This document shows, one piece after another, positions 19,844 through 30,906 of a stretch of DNA of 64,000 nt. Source of the stretch: Heterotrichella gracilis (lineage: Eukaryota > Sar > Xanthophyceae > Tribonematales > Xanthonemataceae); contig JAULBX010004998.1 in NCBI GenBank assembly GCA_032358255.1, forward strand, positions 62,001 through 126,000, written 5' to 3'. Within the stretch, counting starts at the first letter, position 1. Every line of letters starts with the position of its first letter. The translations under genes and the position numbers were made by a program. The notes beneath the pieces are model-generated. The model was not told where the DNA came from, did not search any database, and worked only from the letters and a program-made list of their open reading frames with translations.

Positions 19844-22800
19844 CTAATCATCGCTTGCCTGAACAATGACACCCGCAGCCATGCTCATGTACTTGGCACG
19901 GGCAACTTTACCATCATCTACACCCACATCATCTTTGCCAGTGGCAGCAAGCTTGCCACTAGCCCTGAGGCTCTCCACATACTCCAGCTCCCTGTCATCC
20001 GCTGTGGGGGTACCACCCCTTGCCAGGCTGCTGGAGCTTCCCAGTGATCTCCCACTGGCACCTGGTGCGCCACCTGCGTACGCGGCGCGCTTCCCAGACC
20101 CTAAGGAAGGGTTTGAGGAGGACGCCCCTCCGGCCTCGACGTCGGGCCTGGCGCTTGCCGCTGAACCCTTAGGGTCTCCGTAGGGCATGGTGAAGTTCTT
20201 GAAGCCGGGGCTGAATTTGCCACTGGTTTGGCTTGCAGTTGGTGAGCCGCTGGCTGGTTCAACACCCTCGGGGCGGAGGTATCTGCTGCTCTTGCGTGAC
20301 ATGATCTTGCTGAGCGCTGGCGGTAGGGTGGGCATCCAGGGGTTGGCCTTGGAGCGCTTCATCACGGCGTACGCAACCCTCTCCCCTGAATGGAGCAGCA
20401 AACAGGCATGAGTAAAGTAAAGAAAAGCAATGCCAAAGGCGTGCATGATATCATAATGGGAACATTATAATACCATATATGGGAAAATGGCGACAAATGC
20501 TTTACTGTCGGCAGTGTCTCACATGCACAAATCTGAGCGGGGTTTGCAGGTATATCAGTAGTGCTGCTGGTAGTACATCTTATAGCAGGTGTGTATCAAT
20601 CAACCCACACCCATTGCAAAATAACATCTGCAATGATTCAGAAGCCAGGGGAAGACATGCATAGGTGCCCACACACACACAAATAAATAAATAGATATCT
20701 ACTCAGCGTGTCCTTGAACAGGCACGTTGGTTAATGAAAAGGAGTGAGCAACGAGAAGGGCATTGCTCTTCTGTCCACTGTTCTCCCTACCATCCCACAC
20801 ACACACATACCTGCAACCCATGCTCCTGCAAAGGCAATGAGGAGCAGCATCATATAGAATAGGCCCCTGACATCGGCCAGCTGGAGCCTGCTCTGCAGCA
20901 GCTGCTGGTTGCTTGTTGCTTTGGCGTCACACTGCGACACGCGCTGCAACCAGCGGTTGCGAATGAGGTCCAGGCGGCCTGTGGTAGAGAAACGAGGTGA
21001 CAATCAATAATGATGATACTGATGATACTGAAAGTGATTCAGGATCATGGGTTGGGACAGCTTTGCATCCCATTCATATTTATGACCCACACAGAGAACG
21101 CAGCTGCAAGGGAAGCATCCCAAGCGCATGTCAGTACAACGTTAAGAGTCATAGCCCCGTGCAATGCATTGTATGTGGCAGATAGGGGAGGACTAATTCC
21201 CTAGTATTTATGCAACACCCACCATTGCCCTGGTATTCCTCAATTGCTGTATCCAATGCGTCAGCCAAGGGGTGCCCTTTCTGGAGTCCAAATCCGATGG
21301 CGGAGGGCCCAAAGGTGTCTGATGTGTAGGTCAAGCTGCACGGCTGCTGCATTGAGTAATACACCAGTGTGGGCAGGTTGGTGACGAAGGCGACTTTGGA
21401 CCCATTCCTGACAGCCAGCACCCCTTCCTGCATGCACACATTGCACATTGTCATGGACCATGGGATGTAGAGTGGGAAAGGCACATGTCGGAGGTGACAG
21501 GTTTGGGAGTAAAGAAAGAAAACAAACCAACGTCAAAGCGTGAATTAGGCGGCATAATATTACGCATAGCCCCCATGCAAAGCTCAGCAATGATTGAGGT
21601 TGCAGTACTAGCAGACCAAGACATTTTAAGCATCATGACAAAACGCAACAAAGGACTCAGTCTGTTGTGGCCGACTTTTTAGTCAGTTGAAAAGTGTGCA
21701 AGCATCTGAAGTGTGCCAGGATTGATTGCCAATGGTAAGAAATGTGAAAGGTGAGAATGGTTGTGTGTACTTTAAACCTAATTCCTAACCACAAACTTAC
21801 ATCACTGTCGTGCACAAAGCTCAGCCGCTGCTTCAGCCTGATTGCGCTGATGTCCTCTGACGTGTTGAAGTAGGTGTAGGTAGCGCCACTTGGCAGCACA
21901 CCAAAGCTTTGGCCAGAGTGCAGGAGGTCGTCCAGGTCTGCAAGCAAAACATGATAGTGAGGGGAGCTCCCCCTTAAGGCATGATACGAGCGAAGCGCAA
22001 CATAAGTGAGTGGTGAAAGTGGTTCACACACTGTGTCATGGTATGATTGGCCTGATGATGGAGTCTGATTGAGTGAATGCGTGCAATTGAATCTATGGGT
22101 TGTCTACATGTAAGCTGCACCCAGTAAATAGTAGTACGGTGAAAGCAGCAGCATGTGCTCAAATACAGGGCTGATGAGTTGATGTGCAGATATGCTTTTG
22201 TCAACGTTTCCAAACTTTTACATGATATATTGTGGCCTTACTTGTGATTGACGATCGCAGCTGGCGGACGGTGAGGATGGCAGACAGGTTGGCATTATAC
22301 ACCGACAGGACCACGACACTGAACAGCATGTAGCCGATGGACAGGGTTCGGATGCCCCAGCTGCGGCCCTTGGGCGGTGTGGCGTTGCCAAATGTAGTCA
22401 TGGCAGTTTCAACCAGGTGGTTGTCGTTTGCTGCAATGGGTTGAAGGAGGTTTCAGAACAACAGGTGGGGTAGTTGAGGTCACGTGGGTCGACACAGGGG
22501 GGGTCCAGTGCACATGCGACAGCAGGGTTATGTGGCGCTGAGTACACATTTGGTTGTTGCTCATCATTGTGCAAGTCTCAACACATGCATACAGCTGCAA
22601 TACATGTGAAAGCACCCGTCAGTGAAGTGCCGTTTAAGCAGTGCTACTCTGGAGTCACACAGGCGTCTAGGTTTACCAGATGGCGCAAACCCTACCAGTC
22701 TCCACGACAAACTCGTGTGTCTTGTCGGCAGTGCCCAGCTCCCTGATCTTGCCAATCCTGAAGTCGCCGAACGCTGATAGGCGAGAGAGGACAGCCAGAG

Positions 22801-23973
22801 ACAGGGCCACCAGGAACATCATCACGAGCAGGCACACCCACACCTGCACCAATGGAGGAGTTCTTTCAGGGCGCATCGTGTGAACGCGATAAAATCCATT
22901 TCTATAATAAATGTATTATTATTACACATTGATTGTGGTAATCAGCGTGCAGGGCCGGCCTCTGCAGGTAAAAATCAGGGATTGCTTATCAGATTCGTGG
23001 TGCTGTGGTGGGCTTGATAGTAATGTACAGTTGGCAGCAGGGTTTCGCAGCACCAATAGGGTTTATGGGTTGGGCTTCCTGTGAAGCAAGGTTTTGCACA
23101 GTGCCCAACTGGTGTGATTTGGTCACTTGTGCTCTCACCTGCCACGAGAAAGGGTAGAGGAAGAACAGCGAGTCATTGGGCTCCAGGTGGTCACGTTGAA
23201 CCAGCATGCCAATGGGGCTGTCATAGAAAGAGGACGTGATGTGGATGGACTTGGAGCGGTTGTACCCATCGTGAAGCGGGAAGACCGCAACATCTGCGCG
23301 GTCGTAGAGTAGCTCGCCCACCATACCTGTGGGCGATAGACAACTTTTAGCATAGCTATAGGCAGGAAACGAAATACAAGGATGAAACAGTGCATGCAAC
23401 ACCATATGGCATGTGTCCTGAAAGTGGGCAATCTAGTCCGAACCCAAAGCCAACAATGGTCTGTTCCACCCAATCTATCGTATGCGAAAGGGATGGGACG
23501 TCAGCGGTGCCTTTGCGAACGTTGGTGGGTGAGGGTTCATGGCATCCGCTCAGCACTTGCTCAATGTGCTGAAGCTTCGCATGGTTAGCGCAGAATTGTT
23601 TGGCATCAAGGAACATTGCTTGCCCTTCTCACGTGCATGTTCAAGTCAGAAAGTTTGAGCGCGCAAGATTTGCTACACCAGGTATCCCGCGTGCTTCAAC
23701 TGTTCGCAGACCGCGGCGGTACAAGTGGCATGGTGCTTCATGTGGAGCCAACGTACCAGTCCATTTCCCGGTTGCTGGGTTGACAATCCCGCCACTGGTG
23801 TCGTTTGGGTAATACAGCTCATAGCCGGAGGTCCACCCTACCCGCACGAGCAGCTCATCCAGAAGATCTAGCAGCAGTCCGCAGGGGGACCCATTGCAAA
23901 CAGGGTTGGAGGCGTTGAACACAAAGGGTGCGAAGGGCGTTGTCGCAGCCCGTAAAGGCGCGGGGCTAGCCAT
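19844..23973 (-). CDS. Ionotropic glutamate receptor-like channel (GLR), 8 exons
   Basis: Exons (transcript order): 23973-23757, 23326-23139, 22843-22696, 22430-22242, 21937-21801, 21427-21223, 20978-20811 and 20385-19844; 1794 bp, 597 aa, phases consistent. The order is S1 ligand lobe (residues 8-135), TM1 (about 136-158), pore loop and M3 (about 190-240, VYNANLSAILTV replacing the animal SYTANLAAFLTV), S2 lobe (about 248-375), TM4 (about 395-417) and a 180-residue low-complexity cytosolic tail. It should form a plasma-membrane cation channel gated by an amino-acid-like ligand. The amino-terminal (ANF/LIVBP) domain of land-plant GLRs is absent, as in short prokaryote-like receptors. The first ATG in frame gives no signal peptide; a pyrimidine-rich stretch ending TTAG just upstream suggests an extra 5' exon. 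Upstream lies duplicated DNA, so the true 5' end may be lost or distant. Confidence 0.9.
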
Positions 23974-24049
23974 TAGGCGGCAGACCGGCACTAACACAGC
24001 GCAGGAAAGGAGTCAGTGACAGCGGCCTGGCAAAGAAAGCACCTTTGGT

Positions 24050-25740
24050 CAAGGGTTAACGATGCATGCATGCATGTGTTGGTGGGCAGGTATGATATCC
24101 ACGCCAGGACAATGGCTTTATGCAGGGTCTACGGCGCACCCTGGTGGTATCTTTTGTTGAATATCCTCTGCAGGGTCTTGTCAATGTCCTGGCCCTAGGT
24201 GTGATGTGCTCCAGGTCATGGCCAGCTGATGGCTCCACGGTGGAGAGTTGGCAGAAAACCCTCGGGGGTTTTCCGGCCGCAAGTTGGGCCTAGGGAGAGG
24301 CAGTTGACGTTCAACTGCCGCAGTTGACGTTGCAAAGGGCACCAGTGATTGTTCCCTTTCGCCATCTTATTGGTACCTGCTGTGTCCCTCGGCTCCTTTC
24401 TCATGAGCGGGTTGACTATGCGTTTGACATCACCGGGTGGGTGGGTTGGCGTATTGCTGTTTGACGCAGTGCTCGCGTTTGAAGCGCACATGCGATACTT
24501 GATGGCCTAATACTGGCATGATACCTTGCATTGAGACGACTGCGACTCATCGCGCCGCGCGCTGACACTCAGTTTTTAGCGAAGAGTATGCATGCATACA
24601 ATGCATGCATAAGTCGTCCACGCACATTGCGTTTTTTAACTAGCGCCTGTTGACAACGCTGTGCGGGATATTTTGATCAGAGTCCTTTTTTCAGTGACCC
24701 AATTGAAAGCGAACCTGTCAGAGGCTTTGATACCCCCAACGAAGTCCCTTTAAACCCCTAGGCCGATGGCCGAGCCAACCTCAGGGCGTGAGGGTGATGG
24801 CCCTCCTCCCGAGGGAGATACAGCTGCACCACCTCCATCACCAGCACCACCAGCTCCACCTCAGGGTGAGTAAACAGAAACAGGACAATCTTATGTTGTG
24901 CTTGTCACCTGTTAACTTGCAAGTGCTCATGGTTCGAAGTACCTGTGGTTTTGTTCTGCAGGACACAACAACCCTTTGCAGAAGGCTTGGGAGAAGGTGT
25001 TCTGGCCTTCTCTGGCGGTCGTGGGTGTCGCAGCTGTGACTGCGATGTCTGCTGCGGTTGTAGTAAACGCTGGTAGAGTTTTGCACCAAGTCACTCGAAT
25101 CGCAGATGGGGTCTCTCAGAATTCCCAGACCTATCACACCAACCTCAGCCACAACTTGAAAGAACGATGTGCTGGACCCCATACTTGACGAGAGGGCGTA
25201 ACCACATGCTGGTCTTGTAAAGCAGGTGTACATTAGTGAGCATGCTGTAAGTACATGTTGTAAGTACATGCTGTAAGTACATGCTGGTCTTGTAAAGCAG
25301 GTGTACATTAAGAGCAATATTGCTCTTGGGTGCCAGGCACACCTCTTCAGGACTGACTGGTTTTTGTCTTTCTGCAGGGTGACTGCAGCTTCCAGCTGGG
25401 AAGGTGTGGGGCATCCCTGGGAACGTGAGGGCATCCAGGAGGGGCAGAAAGGACAGGAAGTGAATGAAGGCAAGCTGTATATCAGGTTTCTTGAGGCAAT
25501 GTTGCTGGATTCTTGTTGGCATGGTGAGCAAGCGTTGGGACCTGAGATTTGTGTAACTGTTGAAGGGTTTAGGGTTTAGGGTCAAGCATTGGGCTGAGGT
25601 CCATGTGAGTAAGCTTTGCATCTGATGGGCATGCAGGCAGTAATAGCTGAGCAGTCACAGCCTTACGCGTACAAATCCAAAAGGAGCATTGTGCAACGGC
25701 TGGCTATTGACCGCATCGCCACTGATGTAACGCCACACAA
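24050..25740 (+). repeat. Tandem duplication, left unit (small gene with its upstream region)
   Basis: DNA from about 24.05 to 25.74 kb is similar in order and content to about 26.46-28.40 kb. Shared marks are the upstream TATGGCGCACCCTGG-type stretch, the GCATGCATAC element, the coding exons, the downstream GATGGGCATGCAG element and a GGCTATTGACCGCAT stretch. Divergence is substantial, so the duplication is not recent. Confidence 0.75.
24766..25188 (+). CDS. Small Pro-rich single-pass membrane protein, copy A
   Basis: Two exons, 24766-24865 and 24962-25188, joined at a GTGAGT donor and CAG acceptor, code 108 aa. The order is MAEPTSG start, a Pro/Ala-rich N terminus, then one hydrophobic segment (about residues 47-66, near SLAVVGVAAVTAMSAAVVV) and a polar tail. 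I recognise no family. Compared with copy B at 27.17 kb the end of exon 2 is shifted by one base, so copy A stops where copy B splices onward. Later exon-like DNA (25380-25500) still matches copy B. Copy A is therefore either a shortened paralogue or a pseudogene. It lies in the left half of a tandem duplication. Confidence 0.4.
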
Positions 25741-25949
25741 GTAACAACGCTTTGCATACACAGTTTGCAACGCGTTCACGTGTTGTACAGTACTTGCCTC
25801 AGTCTACCAGCTTGCATGGTTGGTGGCCCTGCGCATGCTAATGAATGACATTGCGACTGAACCTTGCGTTGTTATGCTGTGACAGCTCCTTCCTGGCCGC
25901 TGGTGGTACTGCTGGATTGGTTGCTACTACTATCTTCAAGGATGGCGAC

Positions 25950-26091
25950 TACTTCTGTGCCAGGGCCCCATACCATCAATAACCTGGCCTGCAGCAAGGC
26001 CCTCGACTGCGTCACCAACTGCCAGGCCTGGCCGGAGCACAAGGCGGTGTGCAAGGCGGCTGGCCAGGCAGCCAGAGATTGCACTGGATAG
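25950..26091 (+). pseudogene. Fragment of a MYND-finger 3' exon
   Basis: A short stretch coding NCQAWPEHKAVCKAAGQAA matches the C-terminal part of the MYND finger found at 29.8 kb and, on the other strand, at 30.95 kb. The upstream zinc ligands are absent. It follows copy A of the small membrane-protein gene just as a larger MYND copy follows copy B, so it is probably the remnant of the MYND part of the same duplicated unit. Confidence 0.7.
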
Positions 26092-26459
26092 GCAGCCTTG
26101 AATGGGCATTTAGCATATTGACTTGCCATGGGGGGCTATGCGGCAAAGGTTGACTGTTGGGTAGTTGTTGGGTTGTATCCTGCAAGAATTTGGTGCCGTT
26201 GCAGACAGAGACAACAAGCATGAACAATCATTCTACTGCAATTATGTATGCTTTTGTTTTTTATCTGCAGCTTGAGCTAGCTGTTCTAACTTGTTGACTG
26301 TCGATGTCACACTGACACCGCTTTACGAGGCTAGCTTAAAGGTGTTGTCGCAGCTCTAAAATTGGGTCCAGCCATCGATCCGCAACCAAGCACTAATGCG
26401 TTTTGAAAAGATAAGGCAGTCAGTGGGCTGGCTGGCTGGCAGGGGCGTGGCAAAGCATC

Positions 26460-28400
26460 TAAGGATTGCATGCAAGCATTGAGTTGGTGGGTAGTCTGCT
26501 CTCGATGCCACGGAGATGGCTTTATGCAGCTTCTATGGCGCACCCTGGTAGTATTTTTCGTTGAATATTCCCAGGGATATCCTCTGCAGGCTTGTGGCCG
26601 TAGCTGCGAACGGTCCTGGCCACTGCAGCGCTGATGGCTGCAAGGAAACCCTTAAGGGGGGTTTTCCTCGTTATTGGCCAGCAATTTGGGTTGTTTTAGA
26701 GGCAGTTGACAATGGGCAACACTGGTTACCCCTTTGCCCTCTTACTGGTACCTGATGTGTTGCTCAGTGTCTTTCTGACGAGTGGTTACGTATATATAGG
26801 CACACCAGTATTTGACGGCGGGTTGGTTTGTGGTATTGCATGTTGACTCTGCACGCGTTTGGAGCGCACAGGCAATACTTGATGGCCGTAATACTGTCAT
26901 AATACGTTTCACTAAGACGGCTTAGACTCAGCGCGCCGCGCGCTCGTAGTGCCTGCACTCAGTTATTGGCGAAGCGTATGCATGCATACAAACGCATGCA
27001 TAAGTCGTTAACGCGTGCAAACGTTTGGCTAGCTCAACTGTTGACAGGTGCGGACTGTTGTGTGGGGAATATTGATCAAAACAAGTGTTGAGTGTCGCAA
27101 CTGAAAGCGGACTGTCAGAGTCTTTGCAACCCGCAACGAAACTGTTGTGCCTCCAGCTCGAGGCAATGGCCGAGTCAACCTCAGGGCATGAGGGTGCTAG
27201 CCCTCCCGAGGGGTTTAAAGTTAGGGACTTATGGAGGATATTTCAATCAGCTCCACCAGTACCCGCAGCGTCACCGGTCCCAGCAGATGACGCAGACAGT
27301 GGACCAGCTATTGCTCCAGCACCAGCATTACCTGCACCACCAGCTCAGGGTGAGTAAAACAGAAACAGATACAAGGATGTAGACTGGTTCTAGAAGTAAA
27401 GACGATGCATGACAGTTGCAGTCTTACAGTAACTGAAGGGAGTCAATCTACATCGTTTGACCATGCTTCATGCTCACCTGGGCCTCGCCTACACACTGTT
27501 CCGTCTCGGCTCTGCTTTGCCTATCCTATCACTGTATGCCACTACCTTCTAAACTCCTACCGTTTTTTTTGCTTGTCACCTGATAACTTGCAAGTGCTCT
27601 TGGTCCGATGTAGCTGTGGTGTTGCTCTCAGAACACAGCAACCCTGTTCAACAGGGTTGGGAGTTTGTTAAGGAGGCGTTCTGGCCTGTTCTGGCGGTTG
27701 TGGCGGTTGTGGTGGTCGGTGGAGCCTTCCACCAAATACCCAAAAAGCTGAAGCAAGAAGTCCTGGACCCGATACTCGACGAGAGGGGGTAAGTACAGGA
27801 TGGTCATGTAAAGCAGGGGTACATTGCTCTTGGGTGCCAATATGTGCACCTCTACAAGACTCGCTGGTTTTTGTGTCTGTGCAGGTTCGTGCACCGTTCT
27901 GGACGCACAAAAAAGGATGTCGTGGACCGCACCCTTGGCGAGTGGGAGTAAGTATGTTTGACTGCTCTTGGCTCTTACTTGCCAACATACCTCTTCCCAA
28001 CTCACTGGTTTTTGTCGTTGTGCAGGATGGTTGGGAGGGTGGGACCCATCCCTTGGACACTGAGGGCAACCAGGAGGGACAGAAAGGACAGGAAGTGAGT
28101 GAAGGTAATCTGGATGTCAGGTCCCAATCTTGAGTTTTTGGATTTTTGTTGGCATGAGCTAGCAATGGGACCTGAGTTCCATGTGAGCAACCGATTTAGG
28201 TTGTGGGGATCAGGGTTTTAGGGTTTAGGGTTTAGGGTCAAGCTTTGGGATCTGAGATCCATATGAGAAGCATTGCAAACTGATGGGCATGCAGTATTGG
28301 CTCAGCTAATTTGAATGATCATTGGCTCACCACAGCGTATACACCGTACAAATTCAAATGGATGCAGTGTGCAACAGCTGGCTATTGACCGCATGGCCAC
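26460..28400 (+). repeat. Tandem duplication, right unit
   Basis: Right-hand partner of the 24.05-25.74 kb unit; contains small membrane-protein copy B. It is followed directly by MYND-like sequence. Confidence 0.75.
27166..28098 (+). CDS. Small Pro-rich single-pass membrane protein, copy B, 4 exons
   Basis: Exons 27166-27349, 27632-27788, 27885-27947 and 28026-28098 give 158 aa, with GTGAGT and GTAAGT donors and consistent phases. The start MAESTSGHEG is shared with copy A. A Pro/Ala-rich region precedes one hydrophobic segment (PVLAVVAVVVVGG, about residues 75-90), then KKLKQEVLDPILDERG and a strongly basic end (RATRRDRKDRK). An alternative phase for the last exon gives an acidic tail (EGQKGQEVSEG), also conserved in copy A; which is used needs RNA. 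I recognise no family. The gene looks membrane-anchored with a basic or polar cytosolic tail. It lies just upstream of the inverted MYND copy in the same orientation. Confidence 0.55.
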
Positions 28401-28683
28401 TGACTGTTCAAAATTTACGGTTTAGGGTTTAGCGGTATGCCCTAGACAAAAGGGGGCAATTGTGGCTGTCTAGACAGGATCCATTGAGCATCATTTCATG
28501 ATGACTTGCAGGACTCAAGTCTGATGACTTGCAGGACTCAAGTCCACTGGCTCATACCATGTGTGCCTAGGGCTTGAGCTTAGGGTGTAAGTTCATAGGA
28601 GTTCAGGGCTGTGGATTCGTGCTGCAATGACGGTGGGAGCCAATTCCCAGGGCATTTACCCTGACCTTAGTTCCCTGTGTCGG
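28399..28683. other. No gene recognised; short direct repeat
   Basis: Intergenic DNA holding a TTTAGGG-like stretch near 28420 and a direct repeat of GATGACTTGCAGGACTCAAG at about 28500-28540. Nothing coding is seen. Confidence 0.5.
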
Positions 28684-30001
28684 CAGGCTGGGCGTGCATG
28701 CTGGGTGATGCAGCGCGTGTGCCACGAGGAGTGGGCACCGCAGTCAGATGGAGGTGGAGGTGGGTGTGGGCCCACTTGACACACCCGGTGCATCACCCGG
28801 CACGCGCGCCCAGCCTGCGACATAGAGATGGCAGAGCAGTCTGTGGGTGGTGGGTATGGCCCCACCACCCACCGCCTGGAGGTGACCCTGCCAGGTGGCA
28901 CCAGCTGCAGCGTGGTGGTGCACTACGCGGCCTCTTGTCGACACCCCACCCGGGCTGCGCCGGCATATGATTGCAATGGTTGTCAGTAGAGGGTGGAGCG
29001 GCATTGCTGCGGTAGGGCTCTCGGGAGTGTTGCCAGGCTGCATCGTTAGTCATTATTTTGCTTTGCACTTCAATGGCCAATAGGGTGTGATGTTCGGCCA
29101 ATATTTAGCCGCTATTCTATCCGCATTTCTGAAGGGAGGCAGTGGTATCTTGTCACATAGATAGCCCCACCAATGCATGCGACCACAGTGTTAAGGTTCA
29201 TGAGTGAAATGCATCCATTGAGTGTTGTATGTGATAGTGTATGCGATGCATGCATGCCAGCTCCGTCCTCCCTAAATAATCAATTAATAAATCAAATAAT
29301 TAACTACGCAGCAGCGTGCTCCCTCACAATTACACCTGCCCGCAGTGCCAGCACGAGTGGAAGACCAACCTGACCAGCGATCACATGGCGATGGTGGTGC
29401 ACTGGGGCAACTGGTGTGCGGAAGACCTAGAAGAACCGGCACCCAGTGGCAGGGCCCCCAGCATCCAGCGCTAGGTACTGGCATTGGTGGCGCAGCATTG
29501 CTTGGCACCTCCTCAGAGGCGCCACTCTGGGCTGAGCACGTGTGTGTGCTGTATGTCGTGCCGGATGCGGTGCAGGAGGATGGCGTGCACCAGTATGCCT
29601 ACTGCAGTGATGCTCTGTCATGGCCGCCGCTGGAGGGCTCACATGAGGGATGTATGGACACACAGAAGGAGGCCAAAGATGGGCACAAGCGGTCAAAGCC
29701 GCGGGTGTACACCGCTTGCGGTGCCGCAGTGTGGGATGGCGTGCCCCTGCCCAAGTGCCCCTGCGGCAAGGCTCGCTACTGCAGCACCGACTGCCAGAAC
29801 GAGGCCTGGCCGGAGCACAAGGCGGCGTGCAAGGCGGCTCGCCAGGTGACAAAGATTGCTCAGGGTAGGGCTAATTGCCCAACAGCCTTTAAAATCCTTC
29901 AAAATTTGATCCGGGTGAGAGGACCCCTGGGAATGAATTTGGCGCTCCTTCCCCTAGTGATTATTTTACTTATTGTTTCTGGGTACTACCTACTAGGGTA
30001 A
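28684..30001 (+). pseudogene. Rearranged inverted copy of the MYND gene 3' part, with a new hydrophobic tail
   Basis: Two blocks correspond to the last two exons of the minus-strand MYND gene. Block 28684-29010 matches the exon at 31912-31691 but carries an internal insertion that includes a back-to-front copy of its own first ~35 bp (near 28790-28825), so its frame is broken. Block 29346-30001 matches the last exon after a CCCGCAG acceptor. Its first part changes frame relative to the parent, but from about 29510 the frame is open through PLWAEHVCVLY, KCPCGKARYCSTDC and PEHKAACKAARQ. The first MYND zinc ligand is Tyr/Thr here (RVYTACG against RVCSACG), while the last Cys is kept. The frame then adds a hydrophobic end (LALLPLVIILLIVSG). 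Probably a decayed paralogue; a short tail-anchored product is possible. Confidence 0.7.
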
Positions 30002-30906
30002 TTTCACATGGGCATGCATTGTGGTTGACTTAACATGCGGACTAAGCACTGCCAAGCTGAACGTTGGTTTGATCGTTGATTACTTTTCACATCTACAACC
30101 TGTAAGACATCTGTTTGCAGGTTAATAGTGTTGCTGTTTTTGTCAACCTCTATTTTACTGCAGATACCACTATGGAAACGGGGGTCTCTCATGGGTGCCT
30201 CATAGGCGTCTCATGTAATTTCTCATAGCTGTCTCATGCTTGTATCATAGTAGCTGCCAAATTTGTCTACAGCCTCATTCATGGCGCCTGCAAGCCATAG
30301 CAAGTGCAAGACACGCACAATACATTTATTTGCCTGACCCTAAGCATGCGTGCATATGCAAAGTAGGTAGATATGGAACATGTTTACAACAATCGTCAAA
30401 ATTACGACTGGAAATTTTGGATACAATGCACTGCAGTAAATGTAGTCATGGGAGGGACCAGCCCAGCCGCTGGTGATGACTGCAGATCATAAGGCGGGAG
30501 GAAAATAATAGTACAGTTGCATGTGCGTAAACTACCAATCCTGGGTTGGAGCTGTTGGGGACTGATCAACCATTTTGATACCGGGAACCTGCATTGTACA
30601 TGTGCGGAAAATTTGAAGAGTTTGGGCCAACGCGCCTTGAAGTAGGCCCCCCTGGGATTGATCTTGGATACCCTTTACACTCCATGCGCCTTTGTAGAGG
30701 GAACTGAGAATCAATTACCACACTCAAGTGCAACTATTTGCGCACGCTTAACTTAACCGTGCACATATGGCACACTATGTATGATACCATGGGAGCTCAA
30801 TTTACTTAGCCAGAGGTTGTTATGTGTGTACCAACTTGCTGGCCTACACCCCCATCAGTGTGAGGAAGATGATGCTATTTGCCTTCAAAAACACAGAAAA
30901 GTTGGC
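30002..30906. other. No gene recognised; centre of inverted duplication
   Basis: Unique-looking spacer between the plus-strand MYND copy and the minus-strand MYND gene, whose 3' ends face each other. No ORF with a motif. Confidence 0.5.

Noticed and set aside
24216-24491. Minus-strand ORF as the missing 5' exon of the glutamate-receptor gene
   Set aside because: It lacks a hydrophobic signal sequence and lies in DNA that is duplicated at 26.5 kb, so it belongs to the repeat unit and not to the receptor gene.
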